DNA of 64,000 nt from Actinokineospora iranica (GCF_900101685.1 NZ_FMZZ01000015.1:94531-158530); one strand, 5' to 3'; counted from the first letter of the stretch, positions 8,166-18,015 are shown. Translations and numbers: made by a program. Notes: generated by a model not told the origin, from the sequence alone.

Positions 8166-8854
8166 GACGGCTCCAACTCGTGGCACACCACCATTTCCCG
8201 CACCTCGCAGCCCTCGGGGGCGGTGAGCGCGTGCAAGATCGACGCGGCCACGTTGTCCGGGCTGTTGAGCGCGGCGTCGCTGGGCGGGCGGTACTGCTCG
8301 GTGCGGTCGTCGAAGAAGCGCGTCTTCATTCCGCCGGGGACCAGCAGGGTCACGCCGATCTTCCCGGCGGTCTCCATGGCCAGCGCCCGGGTGAACCCGA
8401 CGACGCCGAACTTCGAGGCGCAGTAGGCGGTCGCGTCGCCCGCCACCCGCACGCCCAGCGTCGAGGCGACGGTGACCACGCGGCCGTGCGTGCGCTCCAG
8501 GTGCGGCAGCGCCGCGCGGACCACGGCCGCGGTGCCGAACAGGTTGACCCGCACGACCCGCTCCCAGTCCGCTGTGGACACTTCGCCGAGCGGGCCGCAG
8601 CAGTCGGTGCCCGCCGCGGTGACCACCGCGTCGAGCCCGCCGACGCGCTCGGCGACGGTGTTCACCGCCTCGGCGACCGCGGCGCTGTCGGAGACGTCGA
8701 CGGTCGCGAAGTCGGCGGCGTCCGGGCCGGGCGCCTGCTTGTCCAGCACCAGCGGGGTTCCGCCAGCGGCGCGCACCGCGGTGACGACGGCCGCGCCCAA
8801 GCCGGACGCGCCGCCGGTCACCAGGACACGGCCGGGATTGCGATCAGACTCCAC
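8156..8854 (-). CDS. SDR family oxidoreductase
   Basis: A 232-residue classical short-chain dehydrogenase. It shows the cofactor motif TGGASGLGAAV, the AAG motif in VTAAGTDCCGPLG, the catalytic Ser in VASTLG, and Y-x3-K in YCASKFG. Such enzymes interconvert alcohols and ketones with NAD(P)H in the cytosol. The GTG start is preceded by GGGAG. It lies 17 bp after hldE and overlaps udgX, so it belongs to the operon. It is not an HldD epimerase, which is an extended SDR of about 310 residues. It could modify the heptose or another sugar, but specificity cannot be read from the sequence. Confidence 0.8.
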   Translation of the reverse strand: MESDRNPGRVLVTGGASGLGAAVVTAVRAAGGTPLVLDKQAPGPDAADFATVDVSDSAAVAEAVNTVAERVGGLDAVVTAAGTDCCGPLGEVSTADWERVVRVNLFGTAAVVRAALPHLERTHGRVVTVASTLGVRVAGDATAYCASKFGVVGFTRALAMETAGKIGVTLLVPGGMKTRFFDDRTEQYRPPSDAALNSPDNVAASILHALTAPEGCEVREMVVCHELEPSWP

Positions 8855-8871
8855 AGTGGACTCCCTCAGGT

Positions 8872-10176
8872 TCAGCCCGCTGCCGCGAGCGCGGTTGCCA
8901 GCCGGGTCGTGGACCGGCCGTCGTGATAGGGGGTGATGACGACGCGCCCGCCCCAGCCGCGCACGAGCGCGGTCTCGGGCAGGTCGTCTTCGGCGTAGTC
9001 GCCGCCTTTGACCCACACGTCCGGGCGCAGCTCGGACAGGATTCGCTGCGGCCCGTCCTCGTCGAAGATCGCCACCGCGTCCACGCAGTCCAGCGCGCGC
9101 AGCATCTCCGCGCGGTCGGACTGGTCGACGATCGGCCGGTCGGGTCCCTTGAGCCTGCGCACCGACGCGTCGGAGTTCAGGCACACGATGAGGCAGTCGC
9201 CAAGCTGCCTGGCCGCGGCCAGCGTGCGGGCGTGACCGGCGTGCATCAGGTCGAAGCAACCGCCGGTGGCCACCACCGTGCCCCCCGCGGCGCGCACCCG
9301 CTCGGTCAAGTCCAGCGCGTCGGTCGAGCGGACCGGCACCCGGTCGTCGGCGATGAACCTGGACGCCTCCTCGACGCCCCGGGCTACCGCGCGCGCGGTC
9401 GGGTCGCCCGCCATCAGCCGGACCGTGACGGCGGCGGCGAACCGGTCGCCCGCGCCGCAGGTGTCGACCGTGCGGACCCTGGGCGCGGGCAGCTCCATCG
9501 ACCTGGACCCGTTGTGCAGCAACGCTCCCTGAGATCCGAGCGTTACCGCGATGGTCTCGGCCGCCCAGCGGGAGCGCAGTTCGCCCGCCGCGGCGGCCGG
9601 ATCGGCGTGGCCGGTGAGACCCCGTGCCTCGGCCAGATTCGGCGTGGCGATCCGGATGCCGAGCACCGGCTCCGGGCCGCGCGGGTGCGGGTCCCAGACG
9701 ACCGGGACGCGGCGGCGCGCGAGCGCGGTCAACTCGGCGCGCAGCCGGTCGTCGGCGGCGAGGCCACGCCCGTAGTCGGCGACCAGGACCGCCTCCGCCG
9801 ACCGCACCGCGTCGAGCATGTCATCGGTCGCGCGCGGCGGCGGGCCGTCGCCGCCGCGGTCCATGCGCACCAGCGACTGGCCCGCGCTGCGCAGCCGGGT
9901 CTTCACCGGGGTGCTCCTGATCGGCGCGCTCAGCACAGAAAGGTGCCGCAGATCCGCCCGGAGGAGTTCGCCGTCCGCGTCGTCGGCCAGCGCGGTGACC
10001 AGCACGACCGGCGCGCCGTCGGCGGCGGCGAAGGTGGCCGCCAGACCGGCGCCGCCCGCCCGGCTCACCTCGCGCTCGATGTCGACCACCGGGACCGGGG
10101 CGTCCGGGCACAGCCGGTCGCTGGCGCCGATCAGGTCCACATCCCGCAGGCAATCGCCCACCACCACGAGAGTCAT
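8872..10176 (-). CDS. hldE: bifunctional heptose-7-phosphate kinase / heptose-1-phosphate adenylyltransferase
   Basis: A 434-residue two-domain protein. Residues 1 to about 290 are a PfkB kinase: VVVGDCLRDVDL, RLCPDAPVPVVDI, a GGAG-type loop and the catalytic DTCGAGDRFAAAV. Residues about 300-434 are a nucleotidyltransferase with GCFDLMHAGHARTL (HxGH) and RPIVDQSDRAEMLRALDCVD. This is the HldE/RfaE layout: it phosphorylates heptose-7-phosphate at C1 and later adds AMP to heptose-1-phosphate. The ATG overlaps the gmhA stop as ATGA. Together with gmhA and gmhB it gives every step to ADP-D-glycero-D-manno-heptose. Confidence 0.88.
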   Translation of the reverse strand: MTLVVVGDCLRDVDLIGASDRLCPDAPVPVVDIEREVSRAGGAGLAATFAAADGAPVVLVTALADDADGELLRADLRHLSVLSAPIRSTPVKTRLRSAGQSLVRMDRGGDGPPPRATDDMLDAVRSAEAVLVADYGRGLAADDRLRAELTALARRRVPVVWDPHPRGPEPVLGIRIATPNLAEARGLTGHADPAAAAGELRSRWAAETIAVTLGSQGALLHNGSRSMELPAPRVRTVDTCGAGDRFAAAVTVRLMAGDPTARAVARGVEEASRFIADDRVPVRSTDALDLTERVRAAGGTVVATGGCFDLMHAGHARTLAAARQLGDCLIVCLNSDASVRRLKGPDRPIVDQSDRAEMLRALDCVDAVAIFDEDGPQRILSELRPDVWVKGGDYAEDDLPETALVRGWGGRVVITPYHDGRSTTRLATALAAAG

Positions 10177-10763
10177 GACGCCCGCACCACCCGGACGTCC
10201 GGTGTGGACAGCGCGGCCTCGAACGCGCCGCACAGCAGGTGCACCAGGACCAAATGGGCCTCCTGCACGGTGGCCGTGGCGCCGGAGACGCAGACCGCCT
10301 CGTCGACCCGCTCGGCCAGCGGGTTGGGCCCGGGGCCGGTCATCGCCCACACCGACGCGCCGACCGCGATGCCCGCGTCGGCCGCGCGCAGCACGTTCTC
10401 GCTGCGGCCGCTGGTGGACAGCAGCACCAGCACGTCGCCCGGCCGCCCGTGCGCGTGGACCTGGCGGGCGAACACGTCGTCGTAGCCGTAGTCGTTGCCG
10501 ATCGCGGTCAGGCTGGAGGTGTCGGCGTGCAGCGCGATCGCGGAGAACGGTTTGCGGTCGCCGTCGAAGCGCCCCACCAGTTCCGCGGTGAGGTGCTGCG
10601 CCTCGGCCGCTGAGCCGCCGTTGCCCGCGGCGAGCAGCCGCCCGCCCGCCTGCAGCCGGGCGGCCAGCACCCGGCCCCAGCGGTCGAGCCGCGCGGCTTG
10701 GCCGCGCAGGTCTCCCAGGGCGCGGATCAGGTCGTCCACGTGGTTCCAGCTCATCGGGCTCAT
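10173..10763 (-). CDS. gmhA: phosphoheptose (sedoheptulose-7-phosphate) isomerase
   Basis: A 196-residue SIS-domain isomerase that turns sedoheptulose-7-phosphate into D-glycero-D-manno-heptose-7-phosphate. It has [20 protein letters not shown], the GmhA phosphate-binding signature, then a [20 protein letters not shown] block and [11 protein letters not shown], all close to the family pattern. Length fits (about 190-200). Its ATG overlaps the stop of the upstream glycosyltransferase as ATGA, and its own stop overlaps hldE in the same way, which points to tight co-translation. Confidence 0.9.
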   Translation of the reverse strand: MSPMSWNHVDDLIRALGDLRGQAARLDRWGRVLAARLQAGGRLLAAGNGGSAAEAQHLTAELVGRFDGDRKPFSAIALHADTSSLTAIGNDYGYDDVFARQVHAHGRPGDVLVLLSTSGRSENVLRAADAGIAVGASVWAMTGPGPNPLAERVDEAVCVSGATATVQEAHLVLVHLLCGAFEAALSTPDVRVVRAS

Positions 10764-11977
10764 CGTTCCCCCACCGCCTGCGGCGTGCTGTCCACAGTGG
10801 ACAGGCACCGTTCGTACACGCGCATCGTGTCCTGGGCCACGCGGTCCCAGCCGTAGCGGGCGCGGGCGCGGTCGCGGCCCGCGACCCCGAGCAGTTCCCT
10901 GCGCACCGGGTCGCCGAGCAGGCCGCGCAGCGCCGAGACCAGCGCGGCGGGCTTGCGCGGCGGCACGTGCAAACCGGTCACGCCGTCGACCACCGTGTCG
11001 GTCAGGCCGCCCACGGCCGAGGCCACCACCGGCACACCGCAGGCCATCGCCTCCAGCGGCACGATGCCGAACGGCTCGTACCACGGCACGCAGGCCACCA
11101 CGTCCGCCGAGCGCAGCAGCGCGGGCATGTCCGCGCGCCTGAACTGTCCACCCAGGACGACCCGGTGGGCCACCCCGAGCCGCTCGGCCTCGGCACGCAG
11201 CCGGGCCGCCTCCGGATCGCGGTCCAGCGCCGCGGGCTCGGGCCCGCCCGCGATCACCAACTCGGTGTCGGGCAGCGCGGGCAGCGCGTTGATCAGACCC
11301 GCGAAACCCTTGCGCGGCACCAGCCTGCCCACGGTGACCACCCGGTGCGGCAGCGCGCGGGGCAGCCGGGGGCCGTTGGGGGTGAACAGGTCGAGGTCGA
11401 CCCCGCAGGGCACAACGGAGATGCGCTCGCGCGGCACGCCCATCCTGACCAGCTCGAAGACCTCGTCGGAACAGGTGGCCACCACCCGGTCGACCTGGTT
11501 GCCGATCATCCGCTCGGTGACCACCCGGCCCGGCGGGCTGGTGTCGGCCGCGCCCTGGTGCCGACGCTTGACCACGCCGAGGGCGTGGAAGGTCAGCACG
11601 CTCGTCACGCCGGTCGCGCGCGCCGCCGTCGCGGTCGCCAGGCCGGACATCCAGAAGTGCGCGTGCGCCACCCTCGGCGGGCGCTCCCGCCACTCCTCCA
11701 CCAGGAAGCGGGCGAACTCGCCCATGTAGGGCAGCAGGTCGTCCTTGGGGATCGGGCCGGGTGGCCCGGCTGGCACATGGACCACTTCGTACCCGCCGGG
11801 AGCGCGCACCCGCTCCGGCGCGCGCGGGTCGTCCCGTCGCGTGTAGACGGTCACCTCGTGCCTGCCCCGGGCGAGAGCGGCCGACAACTCGGCCACGTGC
11901 AGATTCTGGCCACCGGCGTCCACTCCGCCGAGCACCGCCAATGGATTGGCGTGCTCGGAGACCATCGCGATCCTCAT
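10760..11977 (-). CDS. GT4 family glycosyltransferase
   Basis: A 405-residue GT-B glycosyltransferase of family 4. N-terminal signature: [20 protein letters not shown], with the GG(V/D)-GGQ loop of sucrose-phosphate-synthase-like and MshA-like GT4 enzymes. C-terminal donor site: [15 protein letters not shown] and the E-x7-E motif in [20 protein letters not shown]. It acts in the cytosol or on the inner membrane face. Start and stop overlap the flanking genes by 4 bp. GT4 enzymes using ADP- or GDP-heptose exist, so it may add heptose or a neighbouring sugar in the same glycan. Confidence 0.85.
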   Translation of the reverse strand: MRIAMVSEHANPLAVLGGVDAGGQNLHVAELSAALARGRHEVTVYTRRDDPRAPERVRAPGGYEVVHVPAGPPGPIPKDDLLPYMGEFARFLVEEWRERPPRVAHAHFWMSGLATATAARATGVTSVLTFHALGVVKRRHQGAADTSPPGRVVTERMIGNQVDRVVATCSDEVFELVRMGVPRERISVVPCGVDLDLFTPNGPRLPRALPHRVVTVGRLVPRKGFAGLINALPALPDTELVIAGGPEPAALDRDPEAARLRAEAERLGVAHRVVLGGQFRRADMPALLRSADVVACVPWYEPFGIVPLEAMACGVPVVASAVGGLTDTVVDGVTGLHVPPRKPAALVSALRGLLGDPVRRELLGVAGRDRARARYGWDRVAQDTMRVYERCLSTVDSTPQAVGER

Positions 11978-12996
11978 GCTGAGACTCCATTTCCGCTTCT
12001 GGCGAGAGCATTCCCGCTGGTGACAGCGGCATCTCCGCTTGCGACAACGGCAAGGACGTCGTCCCACCGCCGCAGGAACCGACGCAGCCCGAACCGGGCC
12101 AGCGCGAACTCGCGTGCCCGCGCGCCCATCTCCGCCGCGCGGGCGGGATCGGCGGCCACCGCACGCAGGGCGTCGACCAGGTCGTCCACCCGGGTGGACA
12201 GCACGCCCGCCTCGGGTGGCACGGCACGCGCGGCCTCGGTCACGCCCAGCGCGACCACCGGTATGCCCAGGTGCATGGCCTCCAGCAGGGACAGGCCCAG
12301 CGAGGTCCAGCGCACGGTGTGCAGGTAGACCCGCCTGCGCGCCATCTCCGCGTGCAGGCGGTCGGTGGGCAGGTCGCCGACCACGCGCAGCCGGTCGGGA
12401 CCGAGCCCCACCGCGTCGCCGAGGCTGTCGCAGCCCATGCCGAACACGTCGAGCGGGACGGCATCGGCGAAGCGCGGGAACAGGTCGGTGCCGGTGACCC
12501 GCCAGCGGCGCACCGGCTCGTTGACCGAGACCGCCGCGCGCGCCAGCTCTCCGGTGTAGCGGTGGCCGGGGTCGACGATCCCGTGCTCCACCACCGTCGT
12601 CGGGGTCGTGCCGGTGTCCCACATCAGCTCGTTGAAGTGGGTCACGTGCGCGATCAGCAGGTCGGGCCGGTCGGCGAACGGGTGGCGGGTGCGCGGCACG
12701 TCGCCTTTGGGGGTGTTGTGCTCCACGAAGACCGCGGCGACGTCCTCGCCCGGGGTCTTGCCCAGCCAGCGGCGCACCAGCTCGGGTTCCTCGGTGCGCT
12801 GCAGGACCACGACGTCGACGTGCTCGTCGGCGAGCCGGTCGACGGGCACCTCGCGCGCCGCGGCGGGCCAGTCGCGGCCCATCCGCCCGCCGCCCCACGG
12901 GCCGCCCTCGGGCAGCAGGGGCAGCAGGTACTCGTGCTCGCCCTGGACGAACGAGGTCGTCCAGCCGCCGTGCACGTGCCAGAGCAGGATCTTCAC
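11974..12996 (-). CDS. GT-B glycosyltransferase
   Basis: A 340-residue protein starting [19 protein letters not shown], an N-terminal GT-B strand with a histidine-rich loop. The C-terminal half has a GT4-like segment with [20 protein letters not shown] (E-x-x-x-LG-IPVV) after a TVRWTS-type loop. The middle is less conserved than in the adjacent GT4. The GTG start overlaps the stop of the GT9 gene as GTGA and its own stop overlaps the next start as ATGA. Donor and acceptor are unknown. Confidence 0.75.
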   Translation of the reverse strand: MKILLWHVHGGWTTSFVQGEHEYLLPLLPEGGPWGGGRMGRDWPAAAREVPVDRLADEHVDVVVLQRTEEPELVRRWLGKTPGEDVAAVFVEHNTPKGDVPRTRHPFADRPDLLIAHVTHFNELMWDTGTTPTTVVEHGIVDPGHRYTGELARAAVSVNEPVRRWRVTGTDLFPRFADAVPLDVFGMGCDSLGDAVGLGPDRLRVVGDLPTDRLHAEMARRRVYLHTVRWTSLGLSLLEAMHLGIPVVALGVTEAARAVPPEAGVLSTRVDDLVDALRAVAADPARAAEMGARAREFALARFGLRRFLRRWDDVLAVVASGDAAVTSGNALARSGNGVSA

Positions 12997-14039
12997 GCCG
13001 CCACCCCCGCGAGTTCGCCGACAGCGGCCACCACGGCCGCCGGAGTCACCGAGTCCAGGCACGGATGCCCGGGGACCGGGCACGTCCGAGCCCGGGTGTC
13101 GCGGCACGCCGCGCTCTGGTCGCCGAGCAGCACGCTCGGCACGGCGTAGGGCGCCCACCGCGACGCGGGCACGACCGGGGAGAACAGCGACACCACCGGC
13201 GTGCCGACCGCCGCGGCCAGGTGCGCGGGCCCGGTGTTGCCCACGACCACCGCGTCCGCGCCCGCCAGGACGCCCGCGAGTTCGGGAAACGTCGTGCGGC
13301 CGCCGAGGTCGAGCCCGGACCGCCCGGCGACCAGGGCGGTGAGCGCGCGCTCGTTCGGCGACCCGGTGACCACCACCCGATGCCCCGCCGCGCTCAGCGC
13401 TTCCACCGCGCCCGCGCAGCGCCCCGGCGACCAGGCCCGCGCCGGGGCGGTGGCGCCGGGGTGGACCACGACGTACGGCGGCTCGACCAGGTGGCTCACC
13501 GCGGGCGGCGGGGTAACGCGCAGCGCCCCGTCATCGTCAGGGGGCAGCGTGAACCCCGCGGCCCTGGCCAGCGCCAGGGCGCGCTCCGGCTCGGGCGCGT
13601 CGTCGTCGAAGTCGACGCCCGGCCGCAGCCGCACGTCCAGCAGTGACCCTGGGTAGTCGGCGGAGATCGCCGCGATGAACCGCACGCCCACCAGCCGCAG
13701 CAGCAGCGCCAGCGGCAGCGCGGACTGGTGGAACGAGGTGGGCAGCAGCGCCGCGTCGAACCGGCGGCGGGCCAGCCGCAGCGCCAGCGCGGCCAGGTCG
13801 GCGCGGCGGACCGGCGGCGGCTGCGCGGCGATCCACGGGCTCGACCAGGTGAGCACGTGGTCGACGCCGGGCAGCAGCCGCGCGGCCTGGGCCCCCGCCG
13901 GACTCGCCAGCAGGGTCACCTCGGTGGGCCTGCCCCGCAGGCCCACCGCGGCGGCGCGAACCGCGGGCCCGGTGAGCAGGACGTCGCCGTCGCTGTCCAA
14001 ACGGGCCACGAGAACGCGGACGGGGCTCGACTTCGTCAT
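12993..14039 (-). CDS. third GT9 family glycosyltransferase (heptosyltransferase-like)
   Basis: A protein of about 348 residues of GT9. It opens [20 protein letters not shown] and has [21 protein letters not shown] and [20 protein letters not shown], the donor-binding signatures. It ends with a Cys-containing tail ([18 protein letters not shown]). The ATG at 14039 was chosen as nearest to the conserved strand; an in-frame ATG at 14069 lies 10 codons upstream and neither has a clear ribosome site. It is the first of six genes joined by 4-bp overlaps down to hldE, so the promoter should lie just upstream near 14.1 kb or before the baeRF gene. Confidence 0.85.
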   Translation of the reverse strand: MTKSSPVRVLVARLDSDGDVLLTGPAVRAAAVGLRGRPTEVTLLASPAGAQAARLLPGVDHVLTWSSPWIAAQPPPVRRADLAALALRLARRRFDAALLPTSFHQSALPLALLLRLVGVRFIAAISADYPGSLLDVRLRPGVDFDDDAPEPERALALARAAGFTLPPDDDGALRVTPPPAVSHLVEPPYVVVHPGATAPARAWSPGRCAGAVEALSAAGHRVVVTGSPNERALTALVAGRSGLDLGGRTTFPELAGVLAGADAVVVGNTGPAHLAAAVGTPVVSLFSPVVPASRWAPYAVPSVLLGDQSAACRDTRARTCPVPGHPCLDSVTPAAVVAAVGELAGVAA

Positions 14040-14118
14040 GCAGCGGTGGTTGCCGAGAAGCACCGCCATAAACGCGATCGCGAAAACTACTACTCTGCGT
14101 AATCGTCACACTGTCGGG

Positions 14119-15210
14119 TCAACGGTGGCGAAGCAGCACCCCGATTCCACCGGACAGCGGGACCTCGTGCCGCACCGCGACAAGCTCTGCTCCCACGGCC
14201 ACCGCGGCCGCCGGAACGACCTCGTCCGCGGGCAGCCGGGTGAAGTCGGCGAGGCCGAGGCCGCGCAACGCGTCGTCGTCAATCGCTACCTGGTCGGGTG
14301 AACTTGGCGACACCCACGCGCTACCGCTCAACTCGGGTCCGACGAGGACCACGCGGGCGTTCGCCTCCCGCAGCGCGGCCGTGGCGGCGGCCATGCCGTC
14401 GACCGCGGTCGCGCCCCGCTCGGCCCGGTACGCCTCGACCACGTCGAGGTGCTCGGCCGCCTCGAACTCCGCGACGGCCCGCTCCACCTCGACCCGCAGC
14501 CGGTCCTCGTCCGCGCCCGCGCCGCGGCTGCCCGCGTCGACCTCCACGGCGATCCGCGCGACCCCCTTGGGCAGCGCGGAAAGCAGGTCCGCCCGAGACT
14601 GGACCTCGCCGCCGACGACCACCAGCCACACGCCGCCGCGCTGCGCGAGGCGCGCGGTCTCGGCCGCCACCCGGGCGATGTTCTGCGCCACCGTCTCCTC
14701 GACCCGGTGCTGCATCGACAGATGCGCCCAGCCGCCGCCGCGGACCTTGTGGATGGGGTGGTCGACCCCCTCCACCGAGCCTGGCTCGGCGACTGTGCCG
14801 TCCGGCTCGAACAGCCGGAAGTCCGCGCCCACCTTGTCGACCACGACCACCAGGTACGGCCGGTCCTTCGGCGCGGCGGCCACCAGCGGCAGCAGGTACG
14901 GCAGCGCCGAGAACCGGGTCTCCGGCAGCGGCGGCGGCACCGGCATCAGATGGTCGAGCAGGACTTCCCCCGCCGCGGCGATGAGCGCGAGCCCCACCTG
15001 GCCGGGAGCGGTTTCCCTGGCGTCGTAAGCCTGTTCGATGGCTTCGACGGTCCCCTGGTCCGCCCCCTGCTCCTCCAGGCTCGCGCGCGCCGCCCGCCAG
15101 CGCAGCCGCCGCTGGTCGAGGGCGTCCTCGGTGTCGTGGGAGAAGTCCAGGTACACCGAGGCGAACGGGCCGGGGTGGCGGATCAGGTCACGCAACGCGG
15201 TCGTCTGCAC
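14119..15210 (-). CDS. baeRF2/Rv2629-like protein (eRF1-fold)
   Basis: A 363-residue cytosolic protein. It resembles the actinobacterial Rv2629 family, bacterial relatives of archaeo-eukaryotic release factor 1 (baeRF): LRDLIRHPGPFASVYLDFS at the start, a central VWLVVVGGEVQSRADLL segment, and a conserved C-terminal region ending GGIGVLLRHR. Family members are linked to stress or hypoxia and possibly to rescue at the ribosome. The GTG start is set by a strong AAGGAGG six bases upstream; an earlier ATG-like codon in frame lacks one. It is upstream of and co-directional with the heptose operon, with an ~80 bp gap. Confidence 0.7.
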   Translation of the reverse strand: MQTTALRDLIRHPGPFASVYLDFSHDTEDALDQRRLRWRAARASLEEQGADQGTVEAIEQAYDARETAPGQVGLALIAAAGEVLLDHLMPVPPPLPETRFSALPYLLPLVAAAPKDRPYLVVVVDKVGADFRLFEPDGTVAEPGSVEGVDHPIHKVRGGGWAHLSMQHRVEETVAQNIARVAAETARLAQRGGVWLVVVGGEVQSRADLLSALPKGVARIAVEVDAGSRGAGADEDRLRVEVERAVAEFEAAEHLDVVEAYRAERGATAVDGMAAATAALREANARVVLVGPELSGSAWVSPSSPDQVAIDDDALRGLGLADFTRLPADEVVPAAAVAVGAELVAVRHEVPLSGGIGVLLRHR

Positions 15211-15326
15211 GCGGTCCTCCTTAGTCGTCAAGCCCTGTCGAATCCCTGTCGAATGAATCGGATACCCGCGCCCCGGGGGCGGTACGCGCGACGTTTAGGG
15301 CGCGGGAGAAGGGGAACGCGACCACC

Positions 15327-16157
15327 GTGACCACGACACCGGCACCACTGCCAGAAGACCGACGGGGAGCGCCGCTGCGCGCCGTCGTGACCGGGGCGGA
15401 CTCCGGCATCGGCCGGGCCGTCGCGGTCGCGCTGGCGGGCGGCGGGGCCGACGTCGGCATCACCTGGCACCGCGACCGCGACGGAATCGAGCAGACGGCG
15501 AAGGAAGTCGAGGGCCACGGCGTCCGCGCCCCCATCGCCCAGCTGGACCTCACCGACCTGCCCACCGCCACCAGCGCGATCGACGTGCTCGCCGACGACC
15601 TCGGCGGCCTCGACGTCCTGGTGAACTGCGCGGGCACCGGCAGCAAGACCCGTCTGATGGACCTCGACTACGACCAGTGGCGAAAGGTCCTCGACGTCGA
15701 CCTCGACGGCGCCTTCCTCTGCGCCCAGCGCGCCGCCCGCCACATGATCCAGGGCGGGAATGGCGGCCGGATCATCTCGATCACCAGTGTGCACGAGCAC
15801 GCGCCCCGTGTCGGCGCTGGCCCCTACTGCGTCGCGAAAGCCGGGCTCGGGATGCTCACCAAGGTCCTCGCGCTGGAACTGGCCGAGCACGGCATCACGG
15901 TCAACTCGGTCGCGCCAGGCGAGATCAGCACCCCGATGACCGGCCAGGAGGACGTCGACCCCCGCACAGAGCCCCGGCCCGGCTACCCGCTCGGCAGGCC
16001 CGGGCACGCCCGCGAAGTGGCCGCCGTGGTGGCGTTCCTGGCCACCCCAGCGGCGGGTTACGTGACCGGGGCGTCCTATGTGGTCGACGGCGGGATGCTG
16101 CTGATGGGCCCGCAAGCGAGCGAACGCCTTCCCGACGGCGCGTGGCGCGTCCCCTGA
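15327..16157 (+). CDS. SDR family oxidoreductase
   Basis: A 276-residue classical short-chain dehydrogenase: TGADSGIGRAVAVAL cofactor site, NCAG, catalytic Ser in SITSVHEH, and Y-x3-K in YCVAKAGLGML, then SVAPGEISTPMTG and the usual C-terminal GYVTGASYVVDGGMLLM. It reduces or oxidises an unknown substrate using NAD(P)H. It is divergent from the baeRF gene and followed by a strong hairpin, so it is monocistronic. The GTG at 15327 is the start that leaves a normal N-terminus. Confidence 0.85.
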   Translation: MTTTPAPLPEDRRGAPLRAVVTGADSGIGRAVAVALAGGGADVGITWHRDRDGIEQTAKEVEGHGVRAPIAQLDLTDLPTATSAIDVLADDLGGLDVLVNCAGTGSKTRLMDLDYDQWRKVLDVDLDGAFLCAQRAARHMIQGGNGGRIISITSVHEHAPRVGAGPYCVAKAGLGMLTKVLALELAEHGITVNSVAPGEISTPMTGQEDVDPRTEPRPGYPLGRPGHAREVAAVVAFLATPAAGYVTGASYVVDGGMLLMGPQASERLPDGAWRVP

Positions 16158-16160
16158 GCC

Positions 16161-16198
16161 ACGGCGCCCGCCGCGCCGACCGGCCCGGCGGGCGCCGT
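16161..16198 (+). terminator. hairpin terminator after SDR gene
   Basis: A perfect 12-bp stem, ACGGCGCCCGCC at 16161-16172 pairing with GGCGGGCGCCGT at 16187-16198, with a 14-nt loop, four bases after the SDR stop codon. There is no T-run, which is common for actinobacterial terminators. Confidence 0.7.
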
Positions 16199-16274
16199 CA
16201 CCAAGCCGGGTCGCCGGGGTGTGGCCGGGCGCGTCCGGGGTAATCCGGGTCCACCGAAGAGACGAGGAGGCGTT

Positions 16275-16829
16275 GTGCCCGAGGACGTTATCGCGCTGCT
16301 GAGCCGCCAGCACGAGGAAATCCGCGGCTTGTTCGCCAAGGTGGAGCAGACCGACGGCGACGAACGCCGGGACGCCTTCCACAAGCTGGTGAGGCTGCTG
16401 GCCGTCCACGAGACGGCGGAAGAGGAAGTCGTGCACCCGGAGGTCCGCAGGCTCACCGAGGGCAAGACCGTGGTCGAGGCCAGACTCGGCGAGGAGCACC
16501 GGGCCAAGGAGCTGCTGTCCACCCTGACCGAGCTGGGCCCGGACGCGGAGGGCTTCGACACCCTGTTCCGGGAGTTCCGCGAAGACGTCCTCGCGCACGC
16601 CGACCACGAGGAAAGCGAGGAGTTCCCGCTGCTGCGCGCCGCCCACGACGAGCGCAGGCTGCAGGCGATGGCGGTGACCGCCCGCGCCGCCGAGGCCGTC
16701 GCCCCGACCCGCCCCCACCCGGGCGTGGAGAGCGCGAAGGCGAACCTGCTGCTCGGCCTGCCGATGGCCGTCCTCGACCGCGGCCGCGACCTCATCGGCG
16801 GCCTCATCCGCAAGGTCGGCGGCAAGTAG
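16275..16829 (+). CDS. hemerythrin-domain protein
   Basis: A 184-residue helical protein with a hemerythrin-like HHE domain over residues 1-130. Spaced metal ligands are visible: QHEEIRGLF, HETAEEEVVHPEV, EEHRAKELL, and HADHEESEEFPLL. These bind a di-iron centre and sense or bind oxygen, nitric oxide or iron. GTG start with GAGGAGG upstream. It stands alone between two hairpins. Confidence 0.85.
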   Translation: MPEDVIALLSRQHEEIRGLFAKVEQTDGDERRDAFHKLVRLLAVHETAEEEVVHPEVRRLTEGKTVVEARLGEEHRAKELLSTLTELGPDAEGFDTLFREFREDVLAHADHEESEEFPLLRAAHDERRLQAMAVTARAAEAVAPTRPHPGVESAKANLLLGLPMAVLDRGRDLIGGLIRKVGGK

Positions 16830-16834
16830 GCGCT

Positions 16835-16868
16835 CGGGGGGCGGGCGGCGACCGCGTGCCCGCCCCCG
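16835..16868. terminator. bidirectional hairpin between convergent genes
   Basis: GGGGGCGGGC at 16837-16846 pairs with GCCCGCCCCC at 16858-16867 across an 11-nt loop. It sits in the 43-bp gap between the convergent hemerythrin and peptidase genes, so it can end transcription from both sides. Confidence 0.6.
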
Positions 16869-16872
16869 ACGG

Positions 16873-17709
16873 CTAGTTGGCGCGCTGGTATTCCTCCCAG
16901 GTCACCTTGGGGCTGACCGAGGGGCCGTCGTCGGGGCCGCGGTTGGCCAGGCCGTTGAACCCGAGGTAGTAGTCGCCGGACTGGTGGTAGGCCCCGGTTG
17001 ACTGGTCCGGGTCGGCGATGGCGACGGCGTGGATGTGGTAGCCCCAGTCGCCCTGGGCCGGGGTGCGGACCCAGGCGGCGAAGCCGACCCGGCGCAGGGA
17101 CCTGGCCAGGTTCGTCCGGGTCGTGGCCGTCATCCCGGACACGGACAGGTCGATGGCGCCGCCGCCGTCGTGGGTGCCCGCCGACGCTGGGGTGCCGCCG
17201 GGGTTGTACGAGCCCTGGGTGACCCCGACCTGGGCGCCGAACAGGCGCTCGGCCTCGACCAGCATCGCCTTGGTGCGGCTGTTCATCAGCGCGCCGTGGT
17301 AGGTCACCTTGCTCCCGGCCGACACCGGCCGCACCACCGTGTAGCGCTGGTCGCCCAACTGCCGCAGCGAGGTCTGGCCCGGCAGCCCGGAGGCGTCGAT
17401 GCCGGTGTAGCCGAGCGAGCGCTGGTACGCGGCGTAGGCGTCGATGGTCCTGGTGCCGAAGTGGCCGTCGACGTAGGACGCGGCCAGCAGCCCCTTGGCC
17501 GACAGCGCCCGCTCCACCAGCCGCACGCTGGGCCCGCTGCCCGGGGTGATCGCGCTGTCGGCGCGCCGCGGGTCGATCTGCGCGGCCTTGAGCACCGCCT
17601 CCATGTCGACTGTCGGCAGCGCGGTGACGTCCGCGGCCGCGGGCACGCCGAAGACGGCGGCGGAAACCACCGCAAGGGCGACGGCGATCCGGGTGAACGG
17701 CTTGACCAT
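16873..17709 (-). CDS. secreted peptidoglycan-binding / M15-like peptidase
   Basis: A 278-residue exported protein. Residues 1-26 are a signal peptide (MVKPFTRIAVALAVVSAAVFG, then VPAAAD cleavage). Residues ~50-115 resemble a peptidoglycan-binding repeat (LVERALSAKGLLAASYVDGHFG, then TRTIDAYAAYQRSLGY). The C-terminal half has GTHDGGGAIDLSVSG and WGYHIHAV, the H-x-D and H-x-H zinc ligands of M15/D-Ala-D-Ala-carboxypeptidase-like enzymes. It probably trims or binds peptidoglycan outside the cell. Transcription is divergent from the lipase gene. Confidence 0.78.
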   Translation of the reverse strand: MVKPFTRIAVALAVVSAAVFGVPAAADVTALPTVDMEAVLKAAQIDPRRADSAITPGSGPSVRLVERALSAKGLLAASYVDGHFGTRTIDAYAAYQRSLGYTGIDASGLPGQTSLRQLGDQRYTVVRPVSAGSKVTYHGALMNSRTKAMLVEAERLFGAQVGVTQGSYNPGGTPASAGTHDGGGAIDLSVSGMTATTRTNLARSLRRVGFAAWVRTPAQGDWGYHIHAVAIADPDQSTGAYHQSGDYYLGFNGLANRGPDDGPSVSPKVTWEEYQRAN

Positions 17710-18015
17710 GGTTCCTCCCCCTCGTAGGACTCCTCAGTGAACCGCGACGACGATCACCTGACAAGAAAGATCAACCCTTTCCGCCCGCGGTTTGGCAGAA
17801 ACTCGCGTGACGTTCAGGCTCCGGACGCCCGGACCCGCGCCTAGCAGGCCAGCCGACTGGCCGCGTGGACTCTCGCCACATCGGCATCACACTCGGCGAT
17901 CACTTTTTCCCTTTTCGGGTGAACTCGGCTCGATGGAATCAATTGACGCCGGCCGGATAAGCGGAAAGTCGTAGATTCGGATGGAGGGCGGCCACCGATC
18001 CGAAAGGCGAGAAAA
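17710..18015. promoter_or_regulatory. divergent intergenic region, peptidase / lipase
   Basis: About 306 bases without a gene between divergent start codons. It must hold promoters for both flanking genes. A GAAAGG ribosome site precedes the lipase ATG. I see no clear -35/-10 pair, operator or RNA structure. Confidence 0.35.

Noticed and set aside
8156..8854. HldD epimerase
   Set aside because: At 232 residues with TGGASGLG and YCASK it is a classical SDR; HldD is an extended SDR of about 310 residues with a GxxGxxG start and different substrate loop.
16076..17764. 562-codon minus-strand frame over the hemerythrin gene
   Set aside because: Antisense and low-complexity; the hemerythrin and M15-like genes on their own frames have clear motifs and ribosome sites.
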